Counted from the stretch's first letter, positions 17,910-27,458 are shown. The stretch is 64,000 nt of DNA from RUG13409 sp045546135 (GCA_045546135.1 JAZQCD010000008.1:90509-154508), one strand, 5' to 3'. The notes: generated by a model not told the origin, from the sequence alone. Numbers and translations: made by a program.

Positions 17910-17974
17910 GAATTTATGCATGCACAAATGCTGTAATTTTGATATTTCTGTATTTGATACCAGGAGATACCGAC

Positions 17975-19357
17975 ATGATAGAATTGTCAGATAAGACCAA
18001 CCTTCTTGAACAAAAGAGCTACAGATACAGCCTGCAAGACATTAAGGATCCAAACCTTTATGAGGACCTTTTCAATTTCTCAGAGATCCCCAAGGTGAGT
18101 TTCAACCAAAGAAGATCTCCGATGGGAATGCCTGCTGAAATATGGATAACAGATACTACCTTTAGAGACGGGCAGCAGTCTGTAGAGCCCTACTCTGTCA
18201 AACAGATAGTTGACCTTTTTAAACTCATGAGCAAGCTCGGAGGCCCCTTTGGCATTATTCGACAATCTGAATTCTTCGTATATTCAGAAAAGGACAGACG
18301 CGCCATAGAGGAATGCATGGATCTTGGTCTTAAGTTCCCTGAGATAACGACATGGATAAGAGCTACAAGAGAAGACTTTAAACTTGTAAAGGATCTTAAT
18401 ATAGCTGAAACAGGGATCCTGGTTTCCTGCAGTGACTACCACATATTCAATAAGCTAGGCCTTACAAGAAAGCAGGCAATGGACAGGTACCTAGATACTG
18501 TAAAAATGGCCTTCGATGCAGGAGTCGTTCCAAGATGCCATCTTGAAGATATAACAAGAGCAGACTTTTACGGCTTTGTAGTACCCTTTGTAAACGAACT
18601 TATGGACCTTTCAAAGGAAGCAGGAATACCTGTTAAGATCAGAGCCTGCGATACCATGGGACTTGGAGTACCGTATACAGAAGTGGCCCTTCCAAGGAGC
18701 GTGCCCGGGATCATATACGGTCTTCAGCATTACTCCGACGTTCCGAGCGAATGGCTCGAATGGCACGGACATAACGACTTCTATAAAGCTGTATCAAACG
18801 CAAGCACTGCATGGCTTTACGGAGCATCGGCAGTCAACTGCTCATTGCTTGGCATAGGAGAAAGAACAGGAAATATCCCTCTTGAAGCAATGGTCATAGA
18901 ATATGCTTCTTTAAGAGGTTCTCTTGACGGTATGGACACGACTGTCATAACCGAGATAGCAGAATATTTTGAGCGCGAGATAGGATACAAGATACCGCCT
19001 ATGACGCCCTTTGTTGGAAAGAGTTTCAATATGACAAGAGCCGGCATACATGCAGACGGCATGATGAAGGATGAAAGGATATACAGCATATTCGATACTC
19101 AAAAGATACTCAATACCAAGCCTTCGGTGCAGATAGGCAAAAACTCGGGAAGAGCCGGGATCGCCTACTGGATAAATGCAAATTACAAACTGAGCGGCAG
19201 CGATGCTGTAGATAAAAAAGACCATATAGTAGATAAGCTCCTTGAATGGATAGATGATGAATATTCAGAAGGACGCCAGACCACATTGTCGGTACATGAG
19301 CTCGAGGCTAAGATAAGCGAGATTTCCGGCGGCAGATTCAAAAATGCTGAAGCATAA
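17975..19357 (+). CDS. Re-type citrate synthase / isopropylmalate-homocitrate synthase family
   Basis: HMGL-like TIM-barrel enzyme, 460 residues from the ATG at 17975 (AGGAG 8 nt upstream). A longer TTG reading lacks a ribosome-binding site. The catalytic start WITDTTFRDGQQSVEPYS is typical of alpha-isopropylmalate/homocitrate synthases. Metal ligands are expected in the TTFRDGQ aspartate and the WHGHNDF histidines. In clostridia this family includes the Re-face citrate synthase, which condenses oxaloacetate with acetyl-CoA. Placement before an aconitase-family gene and NADP isocitrate dehydrogenase favours that role, and no classical citrate synthase is visible. Leucine-pathway activity cannot be excluded from sequence; some databases label this family misleadingly as histone methyltransferase. 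Confidence 0.8.
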   Translation: MIELSDKTNLLEQKSYRYSLQDIKDPNLYEDLFNFSEIPKVSFNQRRSPMGMPAEIWITDTTFRDGQQSVEPYSVKQIVDLFKLMSKLGGPFGIIRQSEFFVYSEKDRRAIEECMDLGLKFPEITTWIRATREDFKLVKDLNIAETGILVSCSDYHIFNKLGLTRKQAMDRYLDTVKMAFDAGVVPRCHLEDITRADFYGFVVPFVNELMDLSKEAGIPVKIRACDTMGLGVPYTEVALPRSVPGIIYGLQHYSDVPSEWLEWHGHNDFYKAVSNASTAWLYGASAVNCSLLGIGERTGNIPLEAMVIEYASLRGSLDGMDTTVITEIAEYFEREIGYKIPPMTPFVGKSFNMTRAGIHADGMMKDERIYSIFDTQKILNTKPSVQIGKNSGRAGIAYWINANYKLSGSDAVDKKDHIVDKLLEWIDDEYSEGRQTTLSVHELEAKISEISGGRFKNAEA

Positions 19358-19370
19358 AGGAGAAAAGACC

Positions 19371-20024
19371 ATGATAATGAACAGACCTGTATCCCTTGCG
19401 GATCAGATATATGAAAGACTTGAAAACGACATATATTCGGGAGTCTACAAAAGAGGAGATATAATAACGGAACCTGCCATATGCGAACTGCTTGGCGTCA
19501 GCAGGACTCCTGTACACGAAGCTTTTACAAGGCTTCGCTACGATCACATAGTGGAAGACAGTTCTAAAGGAGCTGTAGTCCTGGGAGTTACTGCAGAGGA
19601 TGCTGCCATAATATATGCCATAAGGAAATCAGTCGAATGCATGGCTGCAGCTGCATGCGCTGAGAATATCGATGACGAAGGCATAACGCAGCTTTCAGAG
19701 ATAATAGATCTGCAGGTCTTTTATGCAGACAAAGGAAACAGCGAAAAAGTAAGAGAATGTGACAGCAGTTTTCATTTGTGCATATACAAATGCAGCGGAA
19801 GCGCCATATATTACGATGTCTTAGAACCACTTCACAAAAAACTTCAAAAATACAGAGAACTTTCAGTCTCTGTAGGAAGCAGAGCCTCTGCATCAGTACA
19901 AGAGCATGTAAGGATACTCGATGCCATAAAAGCTCATGACAAAAAAGCCGCTTTTGATGCAATGCTCGATCACATCACAAAAGCCGAAGAGCACATAAAA
20001 GAAATAAATAAGGAGGATGAATAG
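19371..20024 (+). CDS. GntR-family (FadR/FCD) transcriptional regulator
   Basis: 217-residue regulator. N-terminal winged helix (about 5-70; SLADQIYERLENDIYSG, VSRTPVHEAFTRLR) and a C-terminal FCD all-helical ligand domain (about 80-215) with probable metal ligands in CDSSFHL, VQEHVRI and MLDHITKAEEH. FCD regulators typically sense organic acids. It is the second gene of the operon, 13 bp after the citrate synthase, with GGAG before ATG 19371. The aconitase start directly follows its stop. An operon-internal regulator suggests autoregulation by a citrate-pathway metabolite (inference). Confidence 0.9.
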   Translation: MIMNRPVSLADQIYERLENDIYSGVYKRGDIITEPAICELLGVSRTPVHEAFTRLRYDHIVEDSSKGAVVLGVTAEDAAIIYAIRKSVECMAAAACAENIDDEGITQLSEIIDLQVFYADKGNSEKVRECDSSFHLCIYKCSGSAIYYDVLEPLHKKLQKYRELSVSVGSRASASVQEHVRILDAIKAHDKKAAFDAMLDHITKAEEHIKEINKEDE

Positions 20025-22319
20025 ATGCATGCTGTAAAAACTATAAACAGGCCTTTCATCCTTTGCGGTGGCATTCCTAAAGAAGCTTCTTTAGATGATG
20101 CAAAGGGCCGCGAAAAGACTATCGCATACAGGATACTAAGAGCTCACCAAAAAGGCGGAGATGACAAGAAGATGAAGATAGCATTCGATGCTCTCATCTC
20201 CCATGACATTACCTATGTAGGAGTGATACAAACAGCAAGAGCATCAGGAATGAAAGAATTCCCCCTGCCCTATGCTCTTACTAACTGTCATAACAGCCTT
20301 TGTGCAGTCGGTGGCACCATAAATGAAGACGATCATGCTTTCGGACTTTCAGCTGCAATAAAATACGGCGGCATTTATGTACCTCCAAATCAGGCAGTCA
20401 TACATCAATTCGCAAGAGAAAAACTTGCAAAATGCGAAGGTATGATACTTGGTTCCGATTCCCATACAAGATACGGCTGCTACGGATGCATGGGCGTAGG
20501 CGAAGGCGGAGGCGAACTTGCAAAACAGCTTCTTGAAAACACCTGGGATATAGATGCTCCTGAAGTAGTTTTGGTATGGATAAAGGGTTCTCTTCCCCAC
20601 GGCATCGGACCTCATGACATAGCAATAGATCTCGTTGCAAACACTTTCCCTGACGGTTTTGTCAAAAACCGCATATTGGAATTTGCAGGTCCCGGGGTCT
20701 CATCCTTATCCATGGATACAAGGATAGGAATAGATGTCATGACCACTGAAACAAGCTGTCTTTCCAGCATATGGGAAACCGACGATAAAGTAAAAGAATA
20801 TTACGATGATATAGGAAGAAGCGAAGGTTTCAGTGAATTGAGATCTTTGGACGGAGCATATTATGACAGAATGATAGAAATAGATCTGTCTAAAGCTGAA
20901 TGCATGATAGCAATGCCCTTCCACCCTTCAAAGGCATATACCATACATGAACTTCAAAAGGATCCTGAAAGGATATTAAGAGAAGTACAGGATGAATGCA
21001 ATAAAAGTCTTGAAGGAAAAGTAAAGCTAGATCTCCTAAGCTGCATCAATGCTGAAGGAAAAGTGGTCTGCGACCAGGGGGTCATCGTAGGATGTTCAGG
21101 AGGAATGTACGAGAACATAGCTGCAGCAGCAGATATACTTGAAGACGGATCTGTTGGAAACGGATATTTTGATCTGTCTGTATATCCATCATCCTCTCCT
21201 ATCAATCTTGCTCTTATGCAGGACGGCATCACACAAACCCTTGCAAAGACAGGCGCAGTCTTTAAACCCTGTTTTTGCGGACCTTGCTTTGGCGCAGGAG
21301 ATACGCCTGCAAACAATACTCTTTCCATAAGGCATGCGACAAGAAATTTCTCAAACAGAGAAGGATCAAGGCCATCTGACGGACAAATAGCTGCAGTTGC
21401 TCTAATGGATGCAAGGTCCATAGCAGCGACAGCTCTCAATGGCGGAGTCATTACAGCAGCGAGCGATATCCCTTACGAAGAAAAAGAGCATCACTATCAC
21501 TTTGACGGAAGCATATATGAAAAGAGATGCTATTTTGGATTCGGTGATCCAAAGCCGGAAACTGAGCTTCGCATGGGCCCCAATATCACAGATTGGCCGC
21601 AGATGCCGAAAATGAATAATGATCTTCTTCTCAATCTTTGCGCAGTCATCGATGACCCGGTAACGACAACAGATGAACTCATCCCTTCGGGAGAAACATC
21701 AAGCTACAGATCAAATCCTGTAAAGCTCAGTGATTTTGCTCTTTCAAGAAGGGTCCCCGGCTATGTTTCTGCAAGTAAAAAGATCAAAAAGATCGAAGAG
21801 AAAAGGACCGGCGGATATATTACAGGAAGCGACCTGGCCTTTAATATAAAAAAGGATTTGGTACAAAACGGAGACAGAAGCATCTCTTATTTTGAACTTG
21901 AAGACCTGTTTAAGGATATATCTGTTCTGTCCATAGGAAGCTGCGTAGTATCCAAAAGACCGGGAGACGGCTCTGCAAGGGAGCAGGCAGCCTCATGCCA
22001 AAAGGTCCTTGGAGGTCTTGCAAACATATGCTACGAATATGCAACAAAAAGATATAGATCAAACTGCATAAACTGGGGCATAGTACCATTTACAATGGAT
22101 CCTGATGAAGATTTTAACTTTAAGGAGGGATCCTGGCTCTTCGTTCCCGGAGTGAGAGACGGTATATTGTCAGGAAAAGAGGAATTTGTCGGTCTTCTGT
22201 TTAATGAAGATGAACAAAGAAAAATAAAGCTTTACTGCAAAGACCTTTCATCTGAAGAAAGGATCATACTGACAGAAGGATGCCTCATGAACTATTATGC
22301 GGCAGGTTTTGGAAAATAA
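20025..22319 (+). CDS. aconitase-family hydratase (YbhJ-like)
   Basis: 764 residues. Iron-sulfur (de)hydratase fold with cluster cysteines in IVGCSGG and CGPCFGAG, the active-site NFSNREGS arginine/serine segment, and a C-terminal swivel domain with GDGSAREQA. It resembles the E. coli YbhJ-type branch more than AcnA or AcnB. In context it should interconvert citrate and isocitrate, cytosolic. AGGAGG lies at 20011-20016, inside the end of the regulator, and the start abuts its stop (TAGATG). The substrate is inferred from neighbours; a related hydroxyacid is possible. Confidence 0.85.
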   Translation: MHAVKTINRPFILCGGIPKEASLDDAKGREKTIAYRILRAHQKGGDDKKMKIAFDALISHDITYVGVIQTARASGMKEFPLPYALTNCHNSLCAVGGTINEDDHAFGLSAAIKYGGIYVPPNQAVIHQFAREKLAKCEGMILGSDSHTRYGCYGCMGVGEGGGELAKQLLENTWDIDAPEVVLVWIKGSLPHGIGPHDIAIDLVANTFPDGFVKNRILEFAGPGVSSLSMDTRIGIDVMTTETSCLSSIWETDDKVKEYYDDIGRSEGFSELRSLDGAYYDRMIEIDLSKAECMIAMPFHPSKAYTIHELQKDPERILREVQDECNKSLEGKVKLDLLSCINAEGKVVCDQGVIVGCSGGMYENIAAAADILEDGSVGNGYFDLSVYPSSSPINLALMQDGITQTLAKTGAVFKPCFCGPCFGAGDTPANNTLSIRHATRNFSNREGSRPSDGQIAAVALMDARSIAATALNGGVITAASDIPYEEKEHHYHFDGSIYEKRCYFGFGDPKPETELRMGPNITDWPQMPKMNNDLLLNLCAVIDDPVTTTDELIPSGETSSYRSNPVKLSDFALSRRVPGYVSASKKIKKIEEKRTGGYITGSDLAFNIKKDLVQNGDRSISYFELEDLFKDISVLSIGSCVVSKRPGDGSAREQAASCQKVLGGLANICYEYATKRYRSNCINWGIVPFTMDPDEDFNFKEGSWLFVPGVRDGILSGKEEFVGLLFNEDEQRKIKLYCKDLSSEERIILTEGCLMNYYAAGFGK

Positions 22320-22328
22320 GGAGGATAT

Positions 22329-23534
22329 ATGGAAAAGATAAAGATGACTACGCCCATAGTAGAAATGGACGGAGATGAAATGACAAGAGTCCTTTGGGCA
22401 ATGATAAAAGACAAGCTTTTGCTGCCATATATAGACCTTAAAACTGAATACTATGACCTTGGTCTCTTAAATAGAAACGATACGAAGGATCAGGTCACCA
22501 TAGATGCTGCCAATGCTGCAAACAAATACGGAGTAGCTGTAAAATGCGCGACTATAACGCCAAACAAGCAGAGGATGGCTGAGTACCCTCAGCTGACAAG
22601 GATGTGGAGATCTCCTAACGGTACCATAAGAGGCATCATGGGAGGAACTGTTTTCAGGACCCCTATTTGCGTCCCCTTCCTAAAACCTGCTGTAAGGAAC
22701 TGGACTAAACCTATAACCATAGCAAGGCATGCATACGGAGATATATACTCTGCTCAGGAAATGGTCTGTGAGGAAGCCGGTGAATGCAAACTCGTATTCA
22801 CATCCGAAAAAGGAAGCGTCAGAGAGCAGCTCGTTAAAAAAACAGATGGCCCTGCAGTATTCATGGGGATGCACAATCTGAGCCAAAGCATAGAAGATTT
22901 TGCAAAAGCGTGCTTCATGTATGCATGGGATACAAAGCAGAGCTTAAAATTTGCTGCAAAGGACACCATACTCAAGCAATATGACACTGAGTTCTTAGAC
23001 ATATTCCAAAGAGAATATGAAGCTCATTGGAAAGAAAGATTTGAAGAGAAAGGCATGAAATACGGCTACACTCTCATAGACAGCGCTGCAGCAGCACTCA
23101 TGACATCTGACGGCGGATATGTGCTCGCACTAAAGAACTATGACGGAGATGTGTTAAGTGACCTTGTCTCTGCAGCCTTTGGATCCATTGCTATGATGAC
23201 ATCAGTCCTTGTAAGTCCGCAGGGAAGATATGAATATGAAGCCGCTCACGGAACAGTAACAGACCACTATTACAGATATCTGAAAGGAGAAAAACCGGCT
23301 ACAAATCCAACAGCCACCATATTTGCATGGACAGGCGCTTTGAGAAGAAGAGGCTTTATGGACAGGAACTATGAGCTCATGGCCTTTGCAGATAAGCTTG
23401 AGACAAAAACCCTCGATGTACTTTCAGAAGGTTTCATTTCGGAAGACCTTGTAACATCCCTTGAGGAAGGATTCAAATATGAAGTGACCGGCGCAGAGGA
23501 TATCATCTCAAAGATAGCTGAAAAGCTGGAATAG
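22329..23534 (+). CDS. icd: NADP-dependent isocitrate dehydrogenase, eukaryote-like subfamily
   Basis: 401 residues. Oxidative decarboxylation of isocitrate to 2-oxoglutarate with NADPH formation. The N-terminus (PIVEMDGDEMTRVLWAMIKD) and ATITPNKQRM, RTPICVPF and AAHGTVTDHYYRY match the homodimeric subfamily II shared with eukaryotic IDH1/IDH2, not the E. coli Icd type. Start 9 bp after the aconitase-family stop with GGAGG. It is the last gene of the operon and is followed by a bidirectional terminator. The product would supply glutamate synthesis. Confidence 0.96.
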   Translation: MEKIKMTTPIVEMDGDEMTRVLWAMIKDKLLLPYIDLKTEYYDLGLLNRNDTKDQVTIDAANAANKYGVAVKCATITPNKQRMAEYPQLTRMWRSPNGTIRGIMGGTVFRTPICVPFLKPAVRNWTKPITIARHAYGDIYSAQEMVCEEAGECKLVFTSEKGSVREQLVKKTDGPAVFMGMHNLSQSIEDFAKACFMYAWDTKQSLKFAAKDTILKQYDTEFLDIFQREYEAHWKERFEEKGMKYGYTLIDSAAAALMTSDGGYVLALKNYDGDVLSDLVSAAFGSIAMMTSVLVSPQGRYEYEAAHGTVTDHYYRYLKGEKPATNPTATIFAWTGALRRRGFMDRNYELMAFADKLETKTLDVLSEGFISEDLVTSLEEGFKYEVTGAEDIISKIAEKLE

Positions 23535-23549
23535 AATATCGTGCAAAAT

Positions 23550-23580
23550 AAAAACCCGGGAGACACTATCCGGGTTTTTT
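23550..23580. terminator. bidirectional terminator between icd and rpsT
   Basis: AAAACCCGG...CCGGGTTTT stem with flanking A and T runs, in the 86-bp gap between convergent icd and rpsT. Confidence 0.9.
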
Positions 23581-23620
23581 AAATGCGCATTTAACTTATA
23601 CGCTGTGGGGACGGGTGAGA

Positions 23621-23890
23621 TTATTCAGCTTTTGCCTTGTTGTAGGCGAGTGTCATCCTGGAAACTTTACGAGAAGCTGTGTTCTTGTGAATTGTTCCCT
23701 TTGCTGCAGCCTGCATGAGCTTCTTCTCTGCGAGAGCGAGCTTTTCCTTAGCTGTATCGAGATCTTCTGCAGCGAGAGCTGTGTTGAATCCCTTTACGAT
23801 AGCCTTGAGGCTGTTCTTGACGCGTCTGTTATAGACTGTCTTGTTCTTGATAACACTGATTCTTTTCTTTGCTGATTTGATATTCGCCAT
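23621..23890 (-). CDS. rpsT: 30S ribosomal protein S20
   Basis: 89 residues. N-terminus MANIKSAKKRISVIKNKTVY is diagnostic, and the remainder is lysine/alanine-rich helices that bind 16S rRNA. The Shine-Dalgarno is GGGGTGA. It is separated from rpe by 76 bp that hold its own promoter. Confidence 0.97.
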   Translation of the reverse strand: MANIKSAKKRISVIKNKTVYNRRVKNSLKAIVKGFNTALAAEDLDTAKEKLALAEKKLMQAAAKGTIHKNTASRKVSRMTLAYNKAKAE

Positions 23891-23928
23891 TATTAATTCA
23901 CCCCACTTTCGTCAAATATCACGGAGTT

Positions 23929-23957
23929 AGAATACTACTGAAATGCACAATTTGCAA
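23929..23957 (-). promoter_or_regulatory. rpsT promoter
   Basis: TTGCAA (23957-23952), 17-nt spacer, TATTCT (23934-23929). Predicted start near 23922, about 32 nt before rpsT. Confidence 0.45.
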
Positions 23958-23966
23958 GTAATATTT

Positions 23967-24620
23967 TTAGCCTATGATGGAATTGAACTCTTTGCATCTT
24001 GCAGGGATATCATCTGCTCCGAATACAGCAGATCCGGTCACGAGTATGTCTGCCCCGCTTTCAACGAGCATTTCTGCATTTTCAAGAGTCACGCCGCCGT
24101 CAACTTCGATGAGGAATTCAAGGTCCTCATTCTTTCTTATCTCATCCAGTTCGCATACTTTAAGGGCTGCATAGGGAATGAACTTCTGTCCTCCAAAGCC
24201 TGGGTTTACGCTCATGATGAGTACCAGGTCTAATTCTCCTAAAACACATTCCAAGGTGGATACCGGTGTTGCAGGATTCAATGCTACTCCTGCTTTGCAT
24301 CCAAGATCCTTGATCTGATGGATGATCCTGTCAAGGTGAGTGCAAGCTTCCTGATGGACGACTATATATTCCGTTTGAGGAGTGACGAAGTCTTTTATCC
24401 ACTGCTCCGGATGTTCTATCATGAGATGAACATCAAAGGGAAGCTTTGTCTTTCCGACAAGACTTTTCACAACAGGGGCACCGAAGGTCATGTTCGGGAC
24501 GAAATGTCCGTCCATAACATCCATATGAACGAGACCTGCTCCTCCCTTTTCTATGAGGGATACCTGCTCACCGAGCTTTGAAAAATCAGCCGACAGTATG
24601 GACGGTGCGATCTTAGCCAT
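23967..24620 (-). CDS. rpe: ribulose-phosphate 3-epimerase
   Basis: 217-residue TIM-barrel enzyme of the pentose phosphate pathway, interconverting ribulose-5-P and xylulose-5-P. Seen: APSILSADFSKLGEQ, VHMDVMDGHFVPNMTFGAP with the metal-binding His/Asp residues, MSVNPGFGGQKF and VDGGV. Strong AAGGAGG before the ATG. It is the last gene of the priA-to-rpe cluster. Confidence 0.97.
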   Translation of the reverse strand: MAKIAPSILSADFSKLGEQVSLIEKGGAGLVHMDVMDGHFVPNMTFGAPVVKSLVGKTKLPFDVHLMIEHPEQWIKDFVTPQTEYIVVHQEACTHLDRIIHQIKDLGCKAGVALNPATPVSTLECVLGELDLVLIMSVNPGFGGQKFIPYAALKVCELDEIRKNEDLEFLIEVDGGVTLENAEMLVESGADILVTGSAVFGADDIPARCKEFNSIIG

Positions 24621-24654
24621 TATATATCCTCCTTATGTGTAGATACGTTTACGG

Positions 24655-25530
24655 TCAATATTTTCTTCTTTCCTTGAGTTCTTTATACATAGCCTTGTAG
24701 GAAATGTATCTGCTCTTTTTGACTTTGCCGGCGGAAACTGCATCCTTTACTGCGCACTCAGGCTCATTTATATGCATGCAGTTGTCGAACCTGCATTTGC
24801 CAAGATATCTTTCAAACTCAGGAAAGTAAAGAGCAAGATCTGTCTCTTCAAGTTCAGGAGTTTCAAAGGATGTAAATCCGGGAGTATCGAAAAGGTAGAT
24901 ATCGTCGTGAATAAAGAGTTCTGAATGCCTTGTAGTATTCTTTCCTCTTAGTGTTTTCTTTGATATCTCTCCCACTTCTGCTGATTCTCCGAGAAGTGCA
25001 TTTGTAAGGCTGGATTTCCCCACGCCGGAAGGTCCTGCAAGAGCAGCCTGCTTACCCATGAGGGCGCTTTTCAGTTCTTCTATGCCCTCTTTTGTCAGAG
25101 CAGAAACGCAAAAGACAGGATATATACCTTCATATATGCTTGCTATGTCCTCTGCAGGAGTCAGATCTTCCTTGTTGATGCAAATGACTATCTCTGAGTT
25201 TTTGAGTTCTGCAGATACCGCCATCCTGTCTATGACATATGTCAAAGGTTCAGGATCCTTTGCTGCTGCGACTATGACACAGACCTCCACATTAGCGATG
25301 GGCGGTCTGTCATACTCATTGAGCCTCGGATGGATGGCATCGACTCTGCCGGCAAGCATGGAAGGATCCGATGCAGTAGAATCAGGGTCAAGAGAAAGTT
25401 CAACTATATCCCCTACCATGGGCGTGAGCTTTTCCTTTCTGAACCTGCCTCTTGCTTTGCACTCATATATCATGCCTTCAGAGTAGACATAGTAAAAGCC
25501 TGCTATTCCTTTTATAAGCTTCCCTGTCAT
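24655..25530 (-). CDS. rsgA: ribosome biogenesis GTPase RsgA
   Basis: 291 residues. Circularly permuted GTPase that acts late in 30S maturation. An OB fold comes first, then the G motifs in permuted order: G4 INKEDL (about 130), G1 GPSGVGKSS (about 170) and G3 DTPG (about 215). A C-terminal zinc knuckle follows (C-R-F-D-N-C-M-H ... C). The start overlaps the prkC stop (TGATG), so it is translationally coupled. The same prkC-rsgA-rpe order occurs in Bacillus. Confidence 0.96.
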   Translation of the reverse strand: MTGKLIKGIAGFYYVYSEGMIYECKARGRFRKEKLTPMVGDIVELSLDPDSTASDPSMLAGRVDAIHPRLNEYDRPPIANVEVCVIVAAAKDPEPLTYVIDRMAVSAELKNSEIVICINKEDLTPAEDIASIYEGIYPVFCVSALTKEGIEELKSALMGKQAALAGPSGVGKSSLTNALLGESAEVGEISKKTLRGKNTTRHSELFIHDDIYLFDTPGFTSFETPELEETDLALYFPEFERYLGKCRFDNCMHINEPECAVKDAVSAGKVKKSRYISYKAMYKELKERRKY

Positions 25531-27458
25531 CAGTCGTTCACGCTCGCTGTTCCGTTATTAAAATCAACAGTGTAGCTGATCGTAGTATTGTCGATGACTA
25601 CGACAGCGCTTCCTACTCCCCGGCCGTGAATGACATATTCGGCTGAAGTCATATTATCTGTTTTGTTTATGAGTGAGCGGGGCCACTGAGTCACTCCCTT
25701 TGAATTCTCATAATCGTCTGTGACTATGATGGCTATATAGTGCTCACCTTCTTCAAGTCCTGAGAGGTCTATATTCAAAGTCACCTGCGACTGGCCTTCT
25801 TCTATAGTAGTTCTGACTATCAGTGTGAACTGAGTTCCTTCGGTCACTTCTTCTGACGGAAGCGGCGACTGAGAAAGTACGCATCCTCTTTCAATACCTG
25901 AGTTATAGTCTTCTCTGTATTCCACTGTATAATAGCAGCCCTTTGAAGAAAGAAGAGATATGGCATCATTCAAAGTCATACCGACTGTGTTTACAGTGAA
26001 CTTTTCTTTTGATCTGCTTCCGTCACTGCCCTTTGAAACGACCATGTTTACAGACTCTCCTCTCTTAAGAGAAGTTCCTGCTACAGGGCTTGTTGATATG
26101 ACTTTGCCGATAGTGACAGTATCGCTGTATACTTCAGTTACAGAACCTGTAGTAAGTCCGTAGCTTTGTATCTTTGCTTTTGCTTCTGCAACATCCATGT
26201 TCCTGACCTCAGGAACATTGGTCATGGGGCTCTTCCTTGATACATTGACCTTTATGGTCGCTCCGGGTCTTACGACTGCTTCTGCAGAAGGCGACTGGCT
26301 AAGGACAGTTCCTTCTTCATAATTGTCATTTACGATCTCTGAATCAAGAGAAATGACGAGTCCTTCTGATTCGAGCTTTGTCTTTGCTTCATCAAAGGAC
26401 ATCTCAAAGAGGCTGGGGACAGTAACTGTCCTCCCTGCAGCCTTTATGGTGTCTATTGCAAAATCGAGGATGCTCCATACTATGGGGATCATGGCGATTA
26501 TGAAGGCCGCTGTGAATGCAAGCCTTCTTTGCCAGAATTTTTCGGGTTCCTTTTCCTTTACCTGCCTTCCGGCCGGCAGTGAAGCATCGTCGTCATCCCC
26601 TGCATATACAGGAGGATCGTATTTTACGAGCTTTGAATACTTGACAAAACTAAGAGCCATGATCATCTCATCTGCAGAATGGAATCTCTTCTCTACAGAC
26701 TTGTCTGTGGCCTTCATGATAATATCCTCAAGATCCTGAGGCATATCGAATGCAAACTTCGAAGGAGGTATCATGGGCTCGTTCATGTGCTTTATGGCGA
26801 CGTCGACAGCATTATCACCGTCAAAGGGTACCCTGCCTGTTACCATCTCGTACATGACTATACCAAGGCTGTATATGTCAGTCCTTTCATCGACCGGTAT
26901 GCCTCTTGCCTGCTCAGGAGAAAAGTAGTGTATAGAACCCATTACGGCTTCCTTTTCATCTCCTGACATGTTCTGTTCCGGATTGACTCTCTTTGCTATA
27001 CCAAAGTCCGTGAGCTTTGCTACACCGTCCTTTGTTATCATTATGTTGTGAGGCTTTATATCTCTGTGTATGAGCCTGTTTTCATGAGCAGTCTTAAGAG
27101 CTGAAGCTATCTGCCTTCCATAGGATACAACTGTATGTGAATCAAGTTTTCCTTCTCTTTTGATTATCTCGGAAAGGGTCTCTCCCTCCACAAGTTCCAT
27201 GACTATATAGTGGATGTTTCCTTCCTGTCCCACGTCATAGACCTGCACGATGTTGGGATCGACTATGCCGGCAACGAGCTGAGACTCGCGAAGGAAACTG
27301 TCTATAAAGGATTCATCCTGAGTATATTCGGGACGAAGTATCTTTATGGCAACAAAACGGTCGAGGGTGCGGTCCTTGGCCTTGAATACAACGGCCATCC
27401 CGCCCTCGCCTATTTTTTCGAGTAATTCATATCTTCCTGCAAGAATTCTGCTTCCCAT
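25530..27458 (-). CDS. prkC: serine/threonine kinase with PASTA domains
   Basis: 642 residues. N-terminal Hanks-type kinase (about 9-270; GEGGMAVVFKA, the VAIKIL lysine, HRDIKPHNIM, DFGIAK); a charged linker; one transmembrane helix (about 312-332); three PASTA repeats outside (about 340-545) for muropeptide sensing; and a C-terminal beta-rich extension (about 545-642) that not all orthologues have. The linker contains a GC-palindrome-derived SLPAGRQV segment. It begins 9 bp after the stp stop, so kinase and phosphatase are co-expressed. Confidence 0.96.
   Translation of the reverse strand: MGSRILAGRYELLEKIGEGGMAVVFKAKDRTLDRFVAIKILRPEYTQDESFIDSFLRESQLVAGIVDPNIVQVYDVGQEGNIHYIVMELVEGETLSEIIKREGKLDSHTVVSYGRQIASALKTAHENRLIHRDIKPHNIMITKDGVAKLTDFGIAKRVNPEQNMSGDEKEAVMGSIHYFSPEQARGIPVDERTDIYSLGIVMYEMVTGRVPFDGDNAVDVAIKHMNEPMIPPSKFAFDMPQDLEDIIMKATDKSVEKRFHSADEMIMALSFVKYSKLVKYDPPVYAGDDDDASLPAGRQVKEKEPEKFWQRRLAFTAAFIIAMIPIVWSILDFAIDTIKAAGRTVTVPSLFEMSFDEAKTKLESEGLVISLDSEIVNDNYEEGTVLSQSPSAEAVVRPGATIKVNVSRKSPMTNVPEVRNMDVAEAKAKIQSYGLTTGSVTEVYSDTVTIGKVISTSPVAGTSLKRGESVNMVVSKGSDGSRSKEKFTVNTVGMTLNDAISLLSSKGCYYTVEYREDYNSGIERGCVLSQSPLPSEEVTEGTQFTLIVRTTIEEGQSQVTLNIDLSGLEEGEHYIAIIVTDDYENSKGVTQWPRSLINKTDNMTSAEYVIHGRGVGSAVVVIDNTTISYTVDFNNGTASVND

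Noticed and set aside
17939..17974. Upstream TTG start for the citrate synthase
   Set aside because: The extra 12 codons lie over the leader and the AGGAG that serves the ATG at 17975.
17931..17974. Operator for the GntR/FCD regulator
   Set aside because: Only AT-rich near-repeats (TGATATTT, TTTGATAC) are visible; no convincing palindrome of the FCD type.
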